Shown piece after piece: positions 43,135 through 55,100 of a stretch of 64,000 bases of DNA. Each line of letters opens with the position of its first letter. Position 1 is the stretch's first letter. The DNA is from Ephydatia muelleri. Taxonomy: Eukaryota; Porifera; Demospongiae; Spongillida; Spongillidae. A program made the position numbers and the translations under genes. A model generated the notes under the pieces. It did no database searches, was not told where the DNA came from, and saw only the letters and a list, made by a program, of their open reading frames with translations. The stretch is taken from contig JABACO010000016.1 of NCBI GenBank assembly GCA_013339895.1, positions 62,001 to 126,000 on the forward strand, read 5' to 3'.

Positions 43135-43974
43135 ACACCATCCCAAAAATTCTTAAAATCAAGGTCCAAAATCAAGGTCCCCACCCCCCCCCCCCCCCCC
43201 CCCCCCACCTCCGCCTACGAACATTCATCTTTGCTTATTGCAAACTTGTTTACCTGCTCCGCTGAAACGTGCTGGGAAGAATGTGATATCTGCATATGGT
43301 CTAGCCAGTGGTAGCTCCAGACATACGCATTAGGTACATCAGATACAGAACAGGTTGGACACGGTATTGGTCTGTTAGTACATGGATTGGCATTTGATCC
43401 TTTCTCTGCTGATCTGTAGGACATCTTAGGTATTTGAAGCTGTACGTTGCAACGATCGCAAATAGTTATATTCATGATGAAAGTGTGTGGTTTTGCAAAT
43501 TAGCCTCAATCACGTGATAAGTACAGTTGGCCCTCAGTGGCCCTCACCGGCTAATTTCCGTACAAATAATAATATAGAATCGCGCTACTGGGCAGATAGT
43601 TGACTTAAACCATATCTTCGCACGCATAAAAAACCTATGGACACTACGAACTGTATGATGTTGTCCGCTATGTTGCAAAAAAAAAAAAAAATTCGTAAAT
43701 GTTATGAATTTTTTCAAAACATTCATTTAAGGCATAGACCCCCCCCCCCCCCCCCCCCCCAAACTTTGACACCTCATAACTTTTTTTCCTAGACCCCCCT
43801 GCAAAAAAATAATAGCATATTTGTTATGCTCTCAATGAGCTCTTCAAATTTGGGGGATGGTGTCTTCCACTTTGTTTTTTGCCCCCCCCCCCCCCCCCCC
43901 CCCTCGAGTTAGACCTATGATAAATATTTAGAGAACCTGAAGGCCAAGTAAAAGGAAAGGAAGAGGGGGGCGAA
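43135..43974. repeat. Low-complexity stretch with three long poly(C) tracts
   Basis: C-runs of roughly 20 or more bases lie near 43183-43206, 43739-43760 and 43883-43903, and an A-run near 43677-43690. A G-run and A-run at about 43109-43128 close the preceding relic. Such runs are prone to assembly length errors. Confidence 0.9.
43215..43475 (-). CDS. Short ORF with a C2H2-like zinc finger remnant
   Basis: An 86-codon frame from ATG at 43475 reads ICDRCNVQLQIP near its start. Further on NRPIPCPTC is followed by YVWSYHWLDHMQISH. The CPTC and HMQISH pairs (Cys-x2-Cys, a 17-residue gap, His-x4-His) could bind zinc. A pattern of Asn-Arg-Pro, Cys-Pro-x-Cys and Trp-x-Tyr before the His pair occurs, from memory, in transposon-associated and fungal-like zinc finger proteins. 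It is flanked by poly(C) tracts with no neighbouring exons found. It may be a gene fragment or part of a mobile element. Confidence 0.35.
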   Translation of the reverse strand: MNITICDRCNVQLQIPKMSYRSAEKGSNANPCTNRPIPCPTCSVSDVPNAYVWSYHWLDHMQISHSSQHVSAEQVNKFAISKDECS

Positions 43975-44093
43975 TGTAGGGACTTGTAATAGGAGTAGTG
44001 ACACATTATTTAGGATAGGTCTGCATTAATTAGAGCTTATGTTTGAGGCATGCCCGTGATTCAAGACTTTGATTGAGTTCGAGTTTCCCTACG
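43975..44093 (+). repeat. Candidate short LTR (119 bp), 3' end of the 39.6-kb element
   Basis: A purine tract (GGAAAGGAAGAGGGGGGCGAA) directly precedes TGTAGGGA, and TCCCTACG closes 119 bp later, an inverted terminal pair with one mismatch. This is the arrangement and size of the other short LTRs in the window. No second copy was found, so it could instead be a solo LTR. Confidence 0.45.
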
Positions 44094-45996
44094 GTGTACT
44101 TACCCGTAATTTTCAAATGTAGCAAACGTAGTAATACAATTGAAACTGAAGACTTGCAAGACTGGAAAAGACAGTTTACTAGACTAGATTAAAACATATT
44201 TGCAGAGAAATGTAATTTGTGTGATGGAAATTGAGTTACAAACATACCTTCGAATAGACATCCTCAAGTCACCAACCAAATTGTCCTAGAAGGATTAATT
44301 GAAATGAAGATGTGTTCTTTCATTTCCATGGGACGTTGAAACATACATGGAGCAAGGGTTACTGAGAATGGTGACAATCTGTGGACAACAATCCGAGGAT
44401 TCTCATATGTTACTGCTTGGAATGAGAAATTCAAGGCAAAAAAAAACAAAAAGATCACATAAAAATCAAAGGGGGTTACTAACGACACTGCCTGCTATCT
44501 AAACTGTTATGAATTGTCATGTGTATTGATGTGTTGTAAAACTATTACATTGTTTTACAGTCGCATCTTTGTCTCTTGATAAGTGGGCTTTTTCAAGGCC
44601 CAAGCCTTCACTCTTCATTAAATCATGGCAATTGCTGAACTGTCAAACAATTCAGGAATTCAGAGATGTTGGGATTTTCATTTGTAGCTCCTCATTGTCA
44701 CTGGCAACTAAGGAATTTTTCTGAGGGTTTTAACACCATCCAATGTAAATAGATATCTGACAAGCTCCACAAATGAGTTCAATATGTTGTGAAATAAAGT
44801 ACATGCAATATAGGTGTGTATACTCGTAATTTTCAAACGTTTTGAGGGGTTGGCATCATGCATTTCTTAGCGTTATTAGACTGATGATGTTCATAACATA
44901 TCTTTCCCAGTTAGCGGATACTCTAGGAATTCATCTTGTCCCCTACAGATAGTAAGAGCAAATACACTAGTATTTATACACCAACATGTCACGTGCATAC
45001 AAATACCTTCAGACGAAAATTATCACCTGATATGGTTCTCTAAAGGCTTCCTATTCGACTACTTTTATCCAAATTAGAGACATTAAGGCAATCAAAAATT
45101 AGCACCTACTGTATTGGTTATCTAAAGATAGCAATAACTCACAATGAGTAGAGCGGATGGCAGAATGATGCTAATCAGCCATACATTCCATGTACAATCC
45201 TCTTCTATCCAAACACAATACTTCACAGAAGCAATTGTGGTACACTGTTTTACAGAGGATTATAACTGGTGGATCCTCTAAATTAGATGTGATGTTAATC
45301 CAACCTCATGGTTTCCTGATATGAAGCAATTTTTTTTCATCCGGGATAGTCTTGTATAACATTGACCATTAGTAGCTACTTAAATGTGTATGGTTTTTGA
45401 ATGCCAAGGTTCTGCGTGGCACTCAGAGAATACAAAAGCGGTTCATAAGAAATTCATTAAAATATTCAATTTTGAATAATTACATTATACATTTGACCTG
45501 CCCCTAGCAATTTCATGCGAATACGACATGATATAGTTTACTGATAAGAGCAAGGCAATTCGTTTTTTAAATTCCATAATACAGCCCCCAAGGTAGCTAC
45601 ATGTAGTATTGGGGCAGTATTATTTCCAAAGCAACAGCAAGTATTACAATTGAACTGCCCATAGCAATAAATGATATGGTTTCCTGATAAGAAGCGATTC
45701 TTTGTGCATCCAAAATTATAATACAGCAAACATTAGTACCTACATTACTTGGTATTTCGTTGTGAATGCCACCATTCCACTACGATACAAGCATACTGTG
45801 CTGAAGGACATTGCCGTGTGGGTTTATTCATGGTGGACATTGTTGTGTGGGATTATTTATGGCGAGATTTGTTCTTGAGACACTGATCAAAGCCAATTCT
45901 AATTGTCTTTAAATTCCAATAATGGCCTAAGTTATTCAGCAAATATTACAAAATTGTACACAAACTACAAGTATACATCTTTATCAATATGGTTTG
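44094..45996. other. Downstream flank of the ABC transporter gene
   Basis: AT-rich and without supported exons. A minus-strand AATAAA (TTTATT at 45823-45828) about 170 bases beyond the stop codon is a plausible polyadenylation signal for the transporter. Two diverged words around GGTTTCCTGATA occur near 45309 and 45678. Confidence 0.5.
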
Positions 45997-46135
45997 CTAT
46001 TGCCTTGCGTGTTCTTCGCACAATAAGGTGAATAATGAATGAGGATTGTGCTGGAGTTCGGAAGGGGATCCATATTCTTTCACTTCCCCATTTCCCATCA
46101 CAAGTATCTTGTCTGAATTCAAAATTGTTTCTATC
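45997..46135 (-). CDS. ABCC10: ABCC10-like terminal exon i
   Basis: 139 bases after acceptor TTCACACAG code [20 protein letters not shown], then [20 protein letters not shown] and a short polar end, stopping with TAG at 45997. IxTILNSDxxLVMxxGxVxE is the conserved last strand of ABCC NBD2. The protein ends shortly after, as usual for the family. Confidence 0.92.
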
Positions 46136-49100
46136 CTGTGTGAAGTAATTTTCATTTAAAATGTTGCACCAGTTCAATAAGAATGTTCTTATACATCCCA
46201 TAATTCTAACACAAAAGCTCCAAGTAACATTTTACCACAATGTACAACAAAGACAATGCATAGAACTTTTTGGGGACACACATTACAGGTTGTAGTTCAA
46301 ATGACAGCTTACTAAACTTTCCAACATTGCAAACCTAACAAGGAGAAATTCTATTCACTGGTTCCAATCATTAGTTATATCCAATCACCCCTTAATGTCA
46401 AGGATCCTTTAAGTAGCCGAAAACAATGTTCATTGGAACAAGTGTTATCATTACATGAATTTAAAACTGTTCTCACATATAACAATCTATAAGTCATTCG
46501 AGGTGTTCAAACTCAAAGCTAAATATGCACTGGTGGGCCCAATCACTAGAAACACAAAAAGCATTTAATTTAAAACCACTGACCGGTGAGCAATTGTGAT
46601 GACTGTGCTCGATTTGAACTCTGCCTTAATAGTCTCTTGAATCTGTCGATCAGTTTGCACATCCACACTGGATGTACCCTCATCAATGCAAATAATTTTT
46701 GCATGCATCAACAATGCTCTTGCTAGGCATAATAGTTGCCTTTGGCCCAAAGAGAAAGTACTTCCTTTCTCCGTCACTTCACCAAACAATCCACCTAGTT
46801 AGATTGAAGTCATTACAATGCATGAACACTGCATGAATAAACTACTTCACGCACATTTGCACAACAAGCCTCTATATCCCGGTAGAATCGTGCTCATTCA
46901 CTAACTAATTGTCAAAATTGCTAATCAAACATTTTCAAGTCACAATGAGCAACTAGAACTTGACCTACATGTATAACTAAACACATTGTACATGGACTGT
47001 TGCCTGTTCACATCCTACATATATCATAAGGAAACAAAATGCTTCTTTCCATTGCATCACTACATAGCTAGATGGTTGTGAACTGCATGCAAACCCACAA
47101 ATTAATGCACGTTTTATTTATGCTCCACTTATAGTAATCAGACTGTGCTTTAACTCGTACCCATTTGCTCCACAATAGTCTTCAAGTGACAACGCTCCAA
47201 AACACTCCATAGTTCCGCTTCTGAGTGCTGATCATCAATCAAGTGTCCCAAAAAAATTAATTAATACACATTTCATACTAGCTAGTGTATGTAAATCAGC
47301 AATGGTTAAAAAAATAACTTGTATCCAAATTAGTGTGGGTTATCTGTATTAGCCTTACAGTAACAATGCAAATAATATTAATAACCCATCCTGCAGAATG
47401 AAATTCAATGGTAAACTAATTGTTTGCATAATATAGGCAGCTTATTTTGAATTACAAAACATCTAATTACTGAATGACAAGATTTTGATATCTAATTGGT
47501 GGTACATTTATGCTACCATTAGTTGCTCTGGGGTAAATTTCTCTTTTGGCGGGATGTCCTGTACATGTATTTAGTGACCAGTACAAAATAAAACACAGAT
47601 CAGAAACAACACATCATTGGTGGGACATGAATAAGTGTACAACTAGTTATCAAGTACAGCAGTGGCAACAGAAATAACCATAACCATTATGCACCATCTT
47701 GCTGTATTTGTTTGCATTATGCTGACCTCATTGCAAGGGTCTAAATTTTCCTGTATTGTGCCACTGAACAAGAACGGGTCTTGCGGTATGATAGTAAGGG
47801 ATGACCTAAACATGAAACGGAAATCAGAAACACGATTTCACTGTCTGGTTGCAGCAAAATGACACAGAATGTAAATTTCCAAACATAAGAACGTGTAGGA
47901 ACCATACCCTTCTAGCCATGTGCTGTAGAAGGGAAGGGTGTAGAAACGTTTAACCTAAATGGAGCAGACAAATATCATTCCTTGGCTCAGCGTAATTGAA
48001 ATTAAAATGGGAAATGGGTGTTAAATGTGGAGTACAGACATAATTGTAGATAGTGTGCATTAATCCGTGTACCGGATATGTGTTTTCGATTATTAATCTT
48101 CCCGATTGCACGTTGCATGAGTTGTGTTGGCTGCGACGTATGTATCCCTCGGCATCCTCTCTATGGACTTCACAGTGGCGACGAGGGTGGGGTCCGCAAA
48201 CTAGTAACCAGCCAAACCAGGAGACAAAACTTACAAGGAGCTAGTGGATGCTATAACGGCACACCTGGCTCGTAAACCGCTCATGATAGCGGAGCGCTTC
48301 CAGATGCAGAAAGAAGGGGAGTCAATCAAGACCTACGCGGCCAGCATCCAAAAGCTGGCAGAACATTGCAATTTTGGAAACAGCCCTGCGGGATCGACTG
48401 GTATATGGCATGAGGAACAAAAGAGTACAGCAATGACTACTAACCATGAGTAACTTGACGTTTAGGAAGGCAGTTGAAGAGGCAGAAATGTCAGAGAGAG
48501 CATCAAAGGATGTAGTGGAATTCCATGAGTCTGTTCCAGAAGTCCACAGTTTACCAGCACAGGCAGGCAGTTGTTACCGCTGTGATGGCCAACATGATCC
48601 TCAGAGTTACAGATTCATAAATGAACAGTGCAGGTATTGCAAGAAACGAGGGCAGAGGTGGAGTGCAGAAGGGAGTCGAGAGTGCAAGGTTACCACTACT
48701 GGTTGTGAATGGCACGGGACCACCACTGCTGGGACGGAATTGGTGGGCAAGGATTCCCATCGACTGGAGCTACATAAAATCCATGTCATGCTACAGCACA
48801 GGTACATGTACATTGTGATGCAGCAATGATTGGAACACCAAACATCCCAACATTGTACAAGACACAATTGGTAGGATGGCAGATGTGAAGGCCCGACTCA
48901 CACTTGAGGATGGCACAGGCCCTGTTTTCATGGTCAGGTCTGTTCCTTACAGCCTGCTGTCAAAGGTGGAGATTGAAGTGGAGAGGGTAGAGAGTGAAGG
49001 CATCCTCACCCCAGTGATGTGGAGTGATTGGGCAAGTTCTGTGGTAGTTGTGCCGAAGACAGAAGGTTCAGTAAGACTCTGTGGTGACTTCAAAGTGACG

Positions 49101-52100
49101 ATGAACCCAGCTCTGACCATCGACCAATACCCTTTGCCACAGACATCTTGGCAACACTAGGAGGGAGCACCGTATTCAGCAAAATCAACCTTCAGTCTGC
49201 CTATTTGCAGATGGAGCTGGACGATGAGTCTAAGAAGCAAGCCACTATCAGCACACACAAAGGTCTTTACCGCTATAACCGATTAGTCTTTGGCATAGCA
49301 TCTGCACCGGTCATTTGGCAGTGAGCAATTGAAAGGGTCTTGGAAGGTATCCCTAAGACACAATGCCTCTTAGACAGCATCATCGTGGCGGGAGCAGATG
49401 AAGAAGAGCACCTAAAAATCTTGGCACATTAGTCTTTGGCATAGCATCTGCACCGGTCATTTGGCAGAGAGCAATTGAAAGGGCCTTGGAAGGTATCCCT
49501 AAGACACAATGCCTCTTAGACAACATCATCGTGGCGGGAGCAGATGAAGAAAAGCACCTAAAAATCTTGGCACAAGTCCTGGAACGACTTAACTGGTACC
49601 ATCTCAGCATCAACAAAGGAAAGTGCAAATTATTCCAGAATGTGGTTTATACTGTGGGTACCGTGTAGACAGGGAAGGATTACACAAGACGGTGGGAAAG
49701 TTTAGAGTGTAACAGCTGTGCTGCAACCCTCCAATGTTTCACAACTTCGAGCATTCCTTGGAATGGTGAACTATTACCATCGGTTCCTGCCTAACCTCTC
49801 GACCACATTGGCACCTTTGCATCAGTTGCTGAAAAAAGGCATGAAGTAGATTTGGTCACCTGAATGTGTAGCAGCCTTCAACAAGGTGAAACAGCTGATG
49901 GCCTCCAACACGGTTGTGATGCATTATAATCCACGTTTCCCAATGGTTTTATCCTGTGATGCCAGTCCGTACGGCCTAGGGGCAGTGCGCTCACACACCA
50001 TGCCAGATGTTGGGGAACAACCAGTCACATATATCTATGCGTCAAGAACCCTGACATCTGCCGAATGCAATTATGCGCAAATTGACAAGGAGGCGTTGGC
50101 TATGGCGTGGGAAGTAAAGAAATTTGTATGGGTTGCATTTCACTCTGATCACAGGCCATCAGCCACTGACAGCACTCTTTAGCCCTGATAGGAGTATGTC
50201 TGTGACTGCAGCATCACAACTACACTCTTTCTGTCAGCATACAATTATACCATCAAGTATAGGAGCACTGGTCAGCATGCAAACGCAGACGCCCTGCCCA
50301 GACTACCTAGTGGCCAACACGATCAAACACCTGTGGACAGTGAGGATGTAGCAGCATACATGATACTACAGTTAGAACTGTTACCCATGACAGCACTCTC
50401 CTTAAAGGCAGGAACTCTAAGGGGCCTGGAATGGTGACTTTTGTCCAGTCAGGATGGCCCCACACCGTTAGTGATAACATAAAGCCATTCCTTGTAAGAC
50501 GTGATGAGCTCAGTTCAGAGCAGAGATGTCTGATGTGGGGGGGGGCACGAGTCATCATCCCACGAAAGAATCGGTCAAGGGTGCTTGATGAACTTCATGG
50601 GGGGACACATGGGGGTGGTAAAGATGAAGGCCCTGGCTCGTGCACATGTTTGGTGGCCCGACATTGACCAGGACATTGAAGGGGCAAGTCAGAGTTGTGC
50701 AGGATGGCAAGTCAGAGTTGTGCAGGATGGCAAGTCAGAGTTGTGCAGGATGCCAACTAATGAAGCAGGATCCAAAGTTGACTCCAGTGCACCCATGGGA
50801 ATACCTGATGGCCCCTGGCAAAGGTTGCATGTTGATTTTGCTTGGCCATTTGAGTGGAAAAACCTTCCTGGTGGTAGTTGATGCTTTCACCCAAGTGGCC
50901 AGAAGTAGCAGTGATGGACCAGCACAACTGATGAGGCAACAGTGGACGAGCTACATTACATATTTGCTAGGTGGGAAATACCTCAATAACTTGTAACGGA
51001 TAATGGTCCACAGTTTGTATCCGAAGTATTCCAGCTATTTACGAGCTCCAACAACACCCAACACATCAAGACCAGCCCTTACAACTTAAGTATTTTCATT
51101 GTTGGATATCAACTTTTCTTACAATATGCAATACACAGCATTTCTATAATGTAAATCACATTTACTCTTTTCACTTTCAATCATGTAACAAAATTTATGT
51201 TCAAACACTTTCATACCCAATTTCAATTTATTCATGAGTCAAGGAATGATTTATCTGTTCCCACTTCAGGTTAAAAGATTCTCACCTTGAATTAACCAAA
51301 GTATTTGTCCTAAAGCCTTAATATTTTATACAAATGCATGTGTTTATGTGACAGACGCACAGAGTAAATTAAATCGTAAGTGGAAAAAGTGTGTTCATTA
51401 GAAATGGAATGACCCATTGGGAGTTGCATCAGAAACTCCCTGATTATGGATTTTTAAAATGTCTAATAAGACGCTGACGAACAGATCGTTTAGCATGTTG
51501 TTGTAATCGAACAAGAAGATAAAAATGAGCTATTTTGCATTTGTTTGATGTCAACAGGATTGGAGATGCTACATACAAATGTATTATGTACACTTGTTAC
51601 ATCATTTATGCATGAATAAAATTAATTTTACGCAAGCTCTTGTCAAGGTGTGGTGAAGAAACTTGCCTGAACAGAAACAGCAAGGGTACAAGAAAGCAAA
51701 TTATAATTTTTTAATGAAAGCTTGTCTATTCTGAACATGTCCACATGAGTCAGCTTTTAAACTTTGTACTCCATACTTTTGTAAAACGCCTGGATCAAGT
51801 CTTGCGAATAAGAAGTGAAATTTTGTATTTGATTACTGTGGCAACACACAACAGGTTTATTAAGCATTGAAGCCTAGTTACAAAACAACAGATGGCTTTG
51901 TTGCGTATGGTTTGTTGCAAACATGTCGTTGTGATATGATTAAACTCAAATTTAGCGCATTATCAACCTACTCCAGCTCGTAGGTTATTATAAAGTGGCA
52001 TACGACTATGGCTTCTAGATCGGTTTTCTGAAAAACTAAAAAGGTCAATGGTTTGCTTGGTATATGTTGAAGTCTTTTCCTCGCATTGGTTCTAAAGATA

Positions 52101-55100
52101 TGAGACCCTATATATACGTAACATGATTGCATTATTCCTGGTCGATTTATATACTATGTATCCTCTGTATAATCAATGTTATGCTTCAAAAGGGGGTTGT
52201 TTTAAAATAGCTGATGACAAAATATACCGGTAGAAAGTAGTGTTTTGACACAGCTGCTGGTGCAGGTGGGTCACTCTGGCTTTCACCCAGAAGTTAATCC
52301 CAATGGACACAGTTAGAGTGGTGCATTTGACACCCGTTTACAAAGTTATTAACCCCTATGCTCACAATGGTTAGAAACATTTGATTCTGATCCAACACTC
52401 TGTCTGAAATTGTTGAACAAATAAACTAGGACTACAGGTGGGAAAATATATATGCGCCACTTTATAATGCAATTGTGCTTTTTACTTGTGTAATGGGATG
52501 GTTGGGATCATCTCAGAAAGAACAGGGCAAAAGCTGATGACACCAGATTATACGAAACTTAAGTTTGAACACCTATACCTGAGAAGTTATTCAAAGATGT
52601 AAGTAAACCTTGCCACACAAGTATGGTCGATAATTATGTGTCATGCTTTATACAAGGAATCTGTATGCATATACATGTAGGTTCTCAGCAAATCTGTAGC
52701 TGAAGGCCTGCTTTTGTTTGTGTCAAAGCATCGTACACTGCATGCTTTGCAAAGAAGGTAACAAAAATTATTGACTGCCGTAACATCAAAGACTCGTCTG
52801 CAGGAAAGCAATCATTTAGATCCCCATACAGATCCAGGAATGATTGGGAAGTTCAATGTTTGGTTGACTCTATAAGATTACTGTTATGTCATAAGCACTG
52901 TATATTGTAGTTGTTGGCTGAGGTATTCCATCCTTACCTTGATGGATCGGAAAATAGTGTGGACAAAAGATAGGGGTATGATACGGCACTGCTAAGTCAT
53001 AAAACAAGACAGGACCTGAAGTATAAACAATGAGACAAGTCCAACAATGCATTGGAATTCCTAAACGGGCCAGCCCAAGTAAATGAGTATCTATACTGTA
53101 ATCTGTTTAAGACATAATTCCCATCGCTGAGCTCTTGTCTTTTACATTTTTTTGTTGTGCCTATCTGATAGTGATTGAGAGCTTACAAACCCAAAGCCTC
53201 TAACCATGACATATAGCAATTAGCCTGTGTAGCAATGATACACTGCTCAAATAAATGCCATTGTTGCAAAGTAACTTCTATACTATTCAATGCAAGAGAA
53301 CAATGCTGTCAAATTAGGTCTTCAATAATCCAGAATATATCTGGTCACTTATTTTCCCCCTGCCCCCCTCATATCTCACTTTCACTACTATTACTCATTC
53401 AGTTACCCATTAGTAAAAAAATTATCTCTGGGGGGGGGGAACAGTGTGTTAATGTGTTCTGTACAAGGCTGGGAATACCTTTAGCTTAAACGTTTGAGTA
53501 TTAAAGTCCTGCCAATTACAAACAAATGTATCCAATGTTCTGCAGTGTAGGTAGGATATCCACATTCTTTCTCTTCTCAGTGCCATGGTACTATTTTTGC
53601 ACAAAAAAATTACAGAATTGCAGCCTTACCAAAGGTGCATGGGCAAACCATGATAGCTGTCATTCGTTGCAAGTACAATGGAATCCCTAAATGTGGACAC
53701 TTCTGGGACTGTATTATAATGTGTACTGATTATCAAGGTGCCCTTTTTTCAGGGGTCGGAACTTTCCGAAGTCAAGATAGCTGTGTCCTGTTTATTGAGG
53801 TGTCCTATTTCAGCATTTAGGGGTTCCACTATAAATCTCTTCCACCACTTACAGAGAGGTAGTGATGACTTTAAGGCTGCACTCGTGTACTGGGATATGA
53901 CCCGAAGCACTTCTTATGTCTGTGTAATGATTACGTAAACAGTCGCGCATCTCCAGACATGGAGAGACGCGCATCTTGGAGTCCTTTGACCCCTCCATTC
54001 TTGTGAAAGTCGTATTTTTGTATATTGAGCTGTCTGTATTGTGTTTGTGCTTGTGGTTGTACTGAACTCTGCTACTATATTAAACTTGGCCGCATTACAT
54101 CTGCAAAGCTTCAACTGCTGCCTTGAAATACCTTGCTGATCAGTATTGTATAAATGTTTAGCAGCCACAAAACGTCAGCTGTCTTCCATTCTTATTGAAT
54201 CCAACATCTGCATACTGTTACAACGCATGCATGGCTATGATGTGTGTAGCGTTTCCAATCCCATTCCTTAATGTTACATCGACGGACCATCCACACGTTG
54301 ACGAAATTGGTTGAAATCATCTACACGTAGACACTCATTCAAAGCAAGTTTCGGGTATTAAAATATCCTGCAAAAAACATTCATTGTCTTATGGAGCATC
54401 TAAACAGGTTAAACAACACGTGGGTAGGTAGTGTTATCGTTCATGAAATAGTCGCTTCAAATGGCTAAGAACATTAAAATCGGTGTCAAAATGAAAGTAT
54501 TGAGAGGTCCGAGAACCAGTGAGGTTGGTGTCGTCGTAGTGCAAATCGGGTTTGGAAGAAAAGATGGACACTTCGCTTCGTGGACAACTCGATTGCTAAC
54601 TTTTACAAAAGGTTGCTCCAGCGAACAGCTACTATAACAACAGCTTCCAAACAACCTCTAATTTTCACGGTTGCAAAGCAACACAGCGCAGGACCACCTG
54701 ATGACAATGACACTGAAGCGAACAGTGAAGAACAGAGTGACGAAGAGAGTGATGGAAGTACAGGGACTTCTGAAGATGATGGAGCTGAAAACCAGGCTCC
54801 ACTATGGTAGGTGGTCAGGTCTGCCATATTTGATTATATGCGGTATTTGTTTGCATAGGCCCCTGACAAGAGAAACACCCTCATCTGCCTCAATTATTGT
54901 TCGCAACAAAGATGGAGTTGACTGGCATAGCATTGGGGAGGTAGCAATGGATCCTCTGGGACATGCACACAGATTCAAAGCCAAATTGCTCCATGCTTAC
55001 TTTAATGAATCCACTACCCTGGATTACTGGAAGATGATGATGCGAGAAGATCTTCTTGCAAGTATTGTATATGCCACCAATCAACAACAAGAAATGAGGC

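Larger units (their letters stand above)
48044..51090 (+). mobile_element. Decayed Ty3/gypsy relic, antisense in an ABCC10 intron
   Basis: Possible short 5' LTR, tRNA-Ser-type primer site, gag, RT, RNase H and integrase fragments follow on the plus strand, with many stops. It ends abruptly in the integrase core near 51090, so the 3' end and 3' LTR are lost. It lies in the 47806-57079 intron, opposite to the host gene. It carries two local tandem duplications (RT segment and a 23-bp triplet). Confidence 0.88.

Noticed and set aside
51771..51830. Minus-strand RLDPG-like words as a transporter exon
   Set aside because: The true Q-loop exon was found at 47727-47805 with matching phases.
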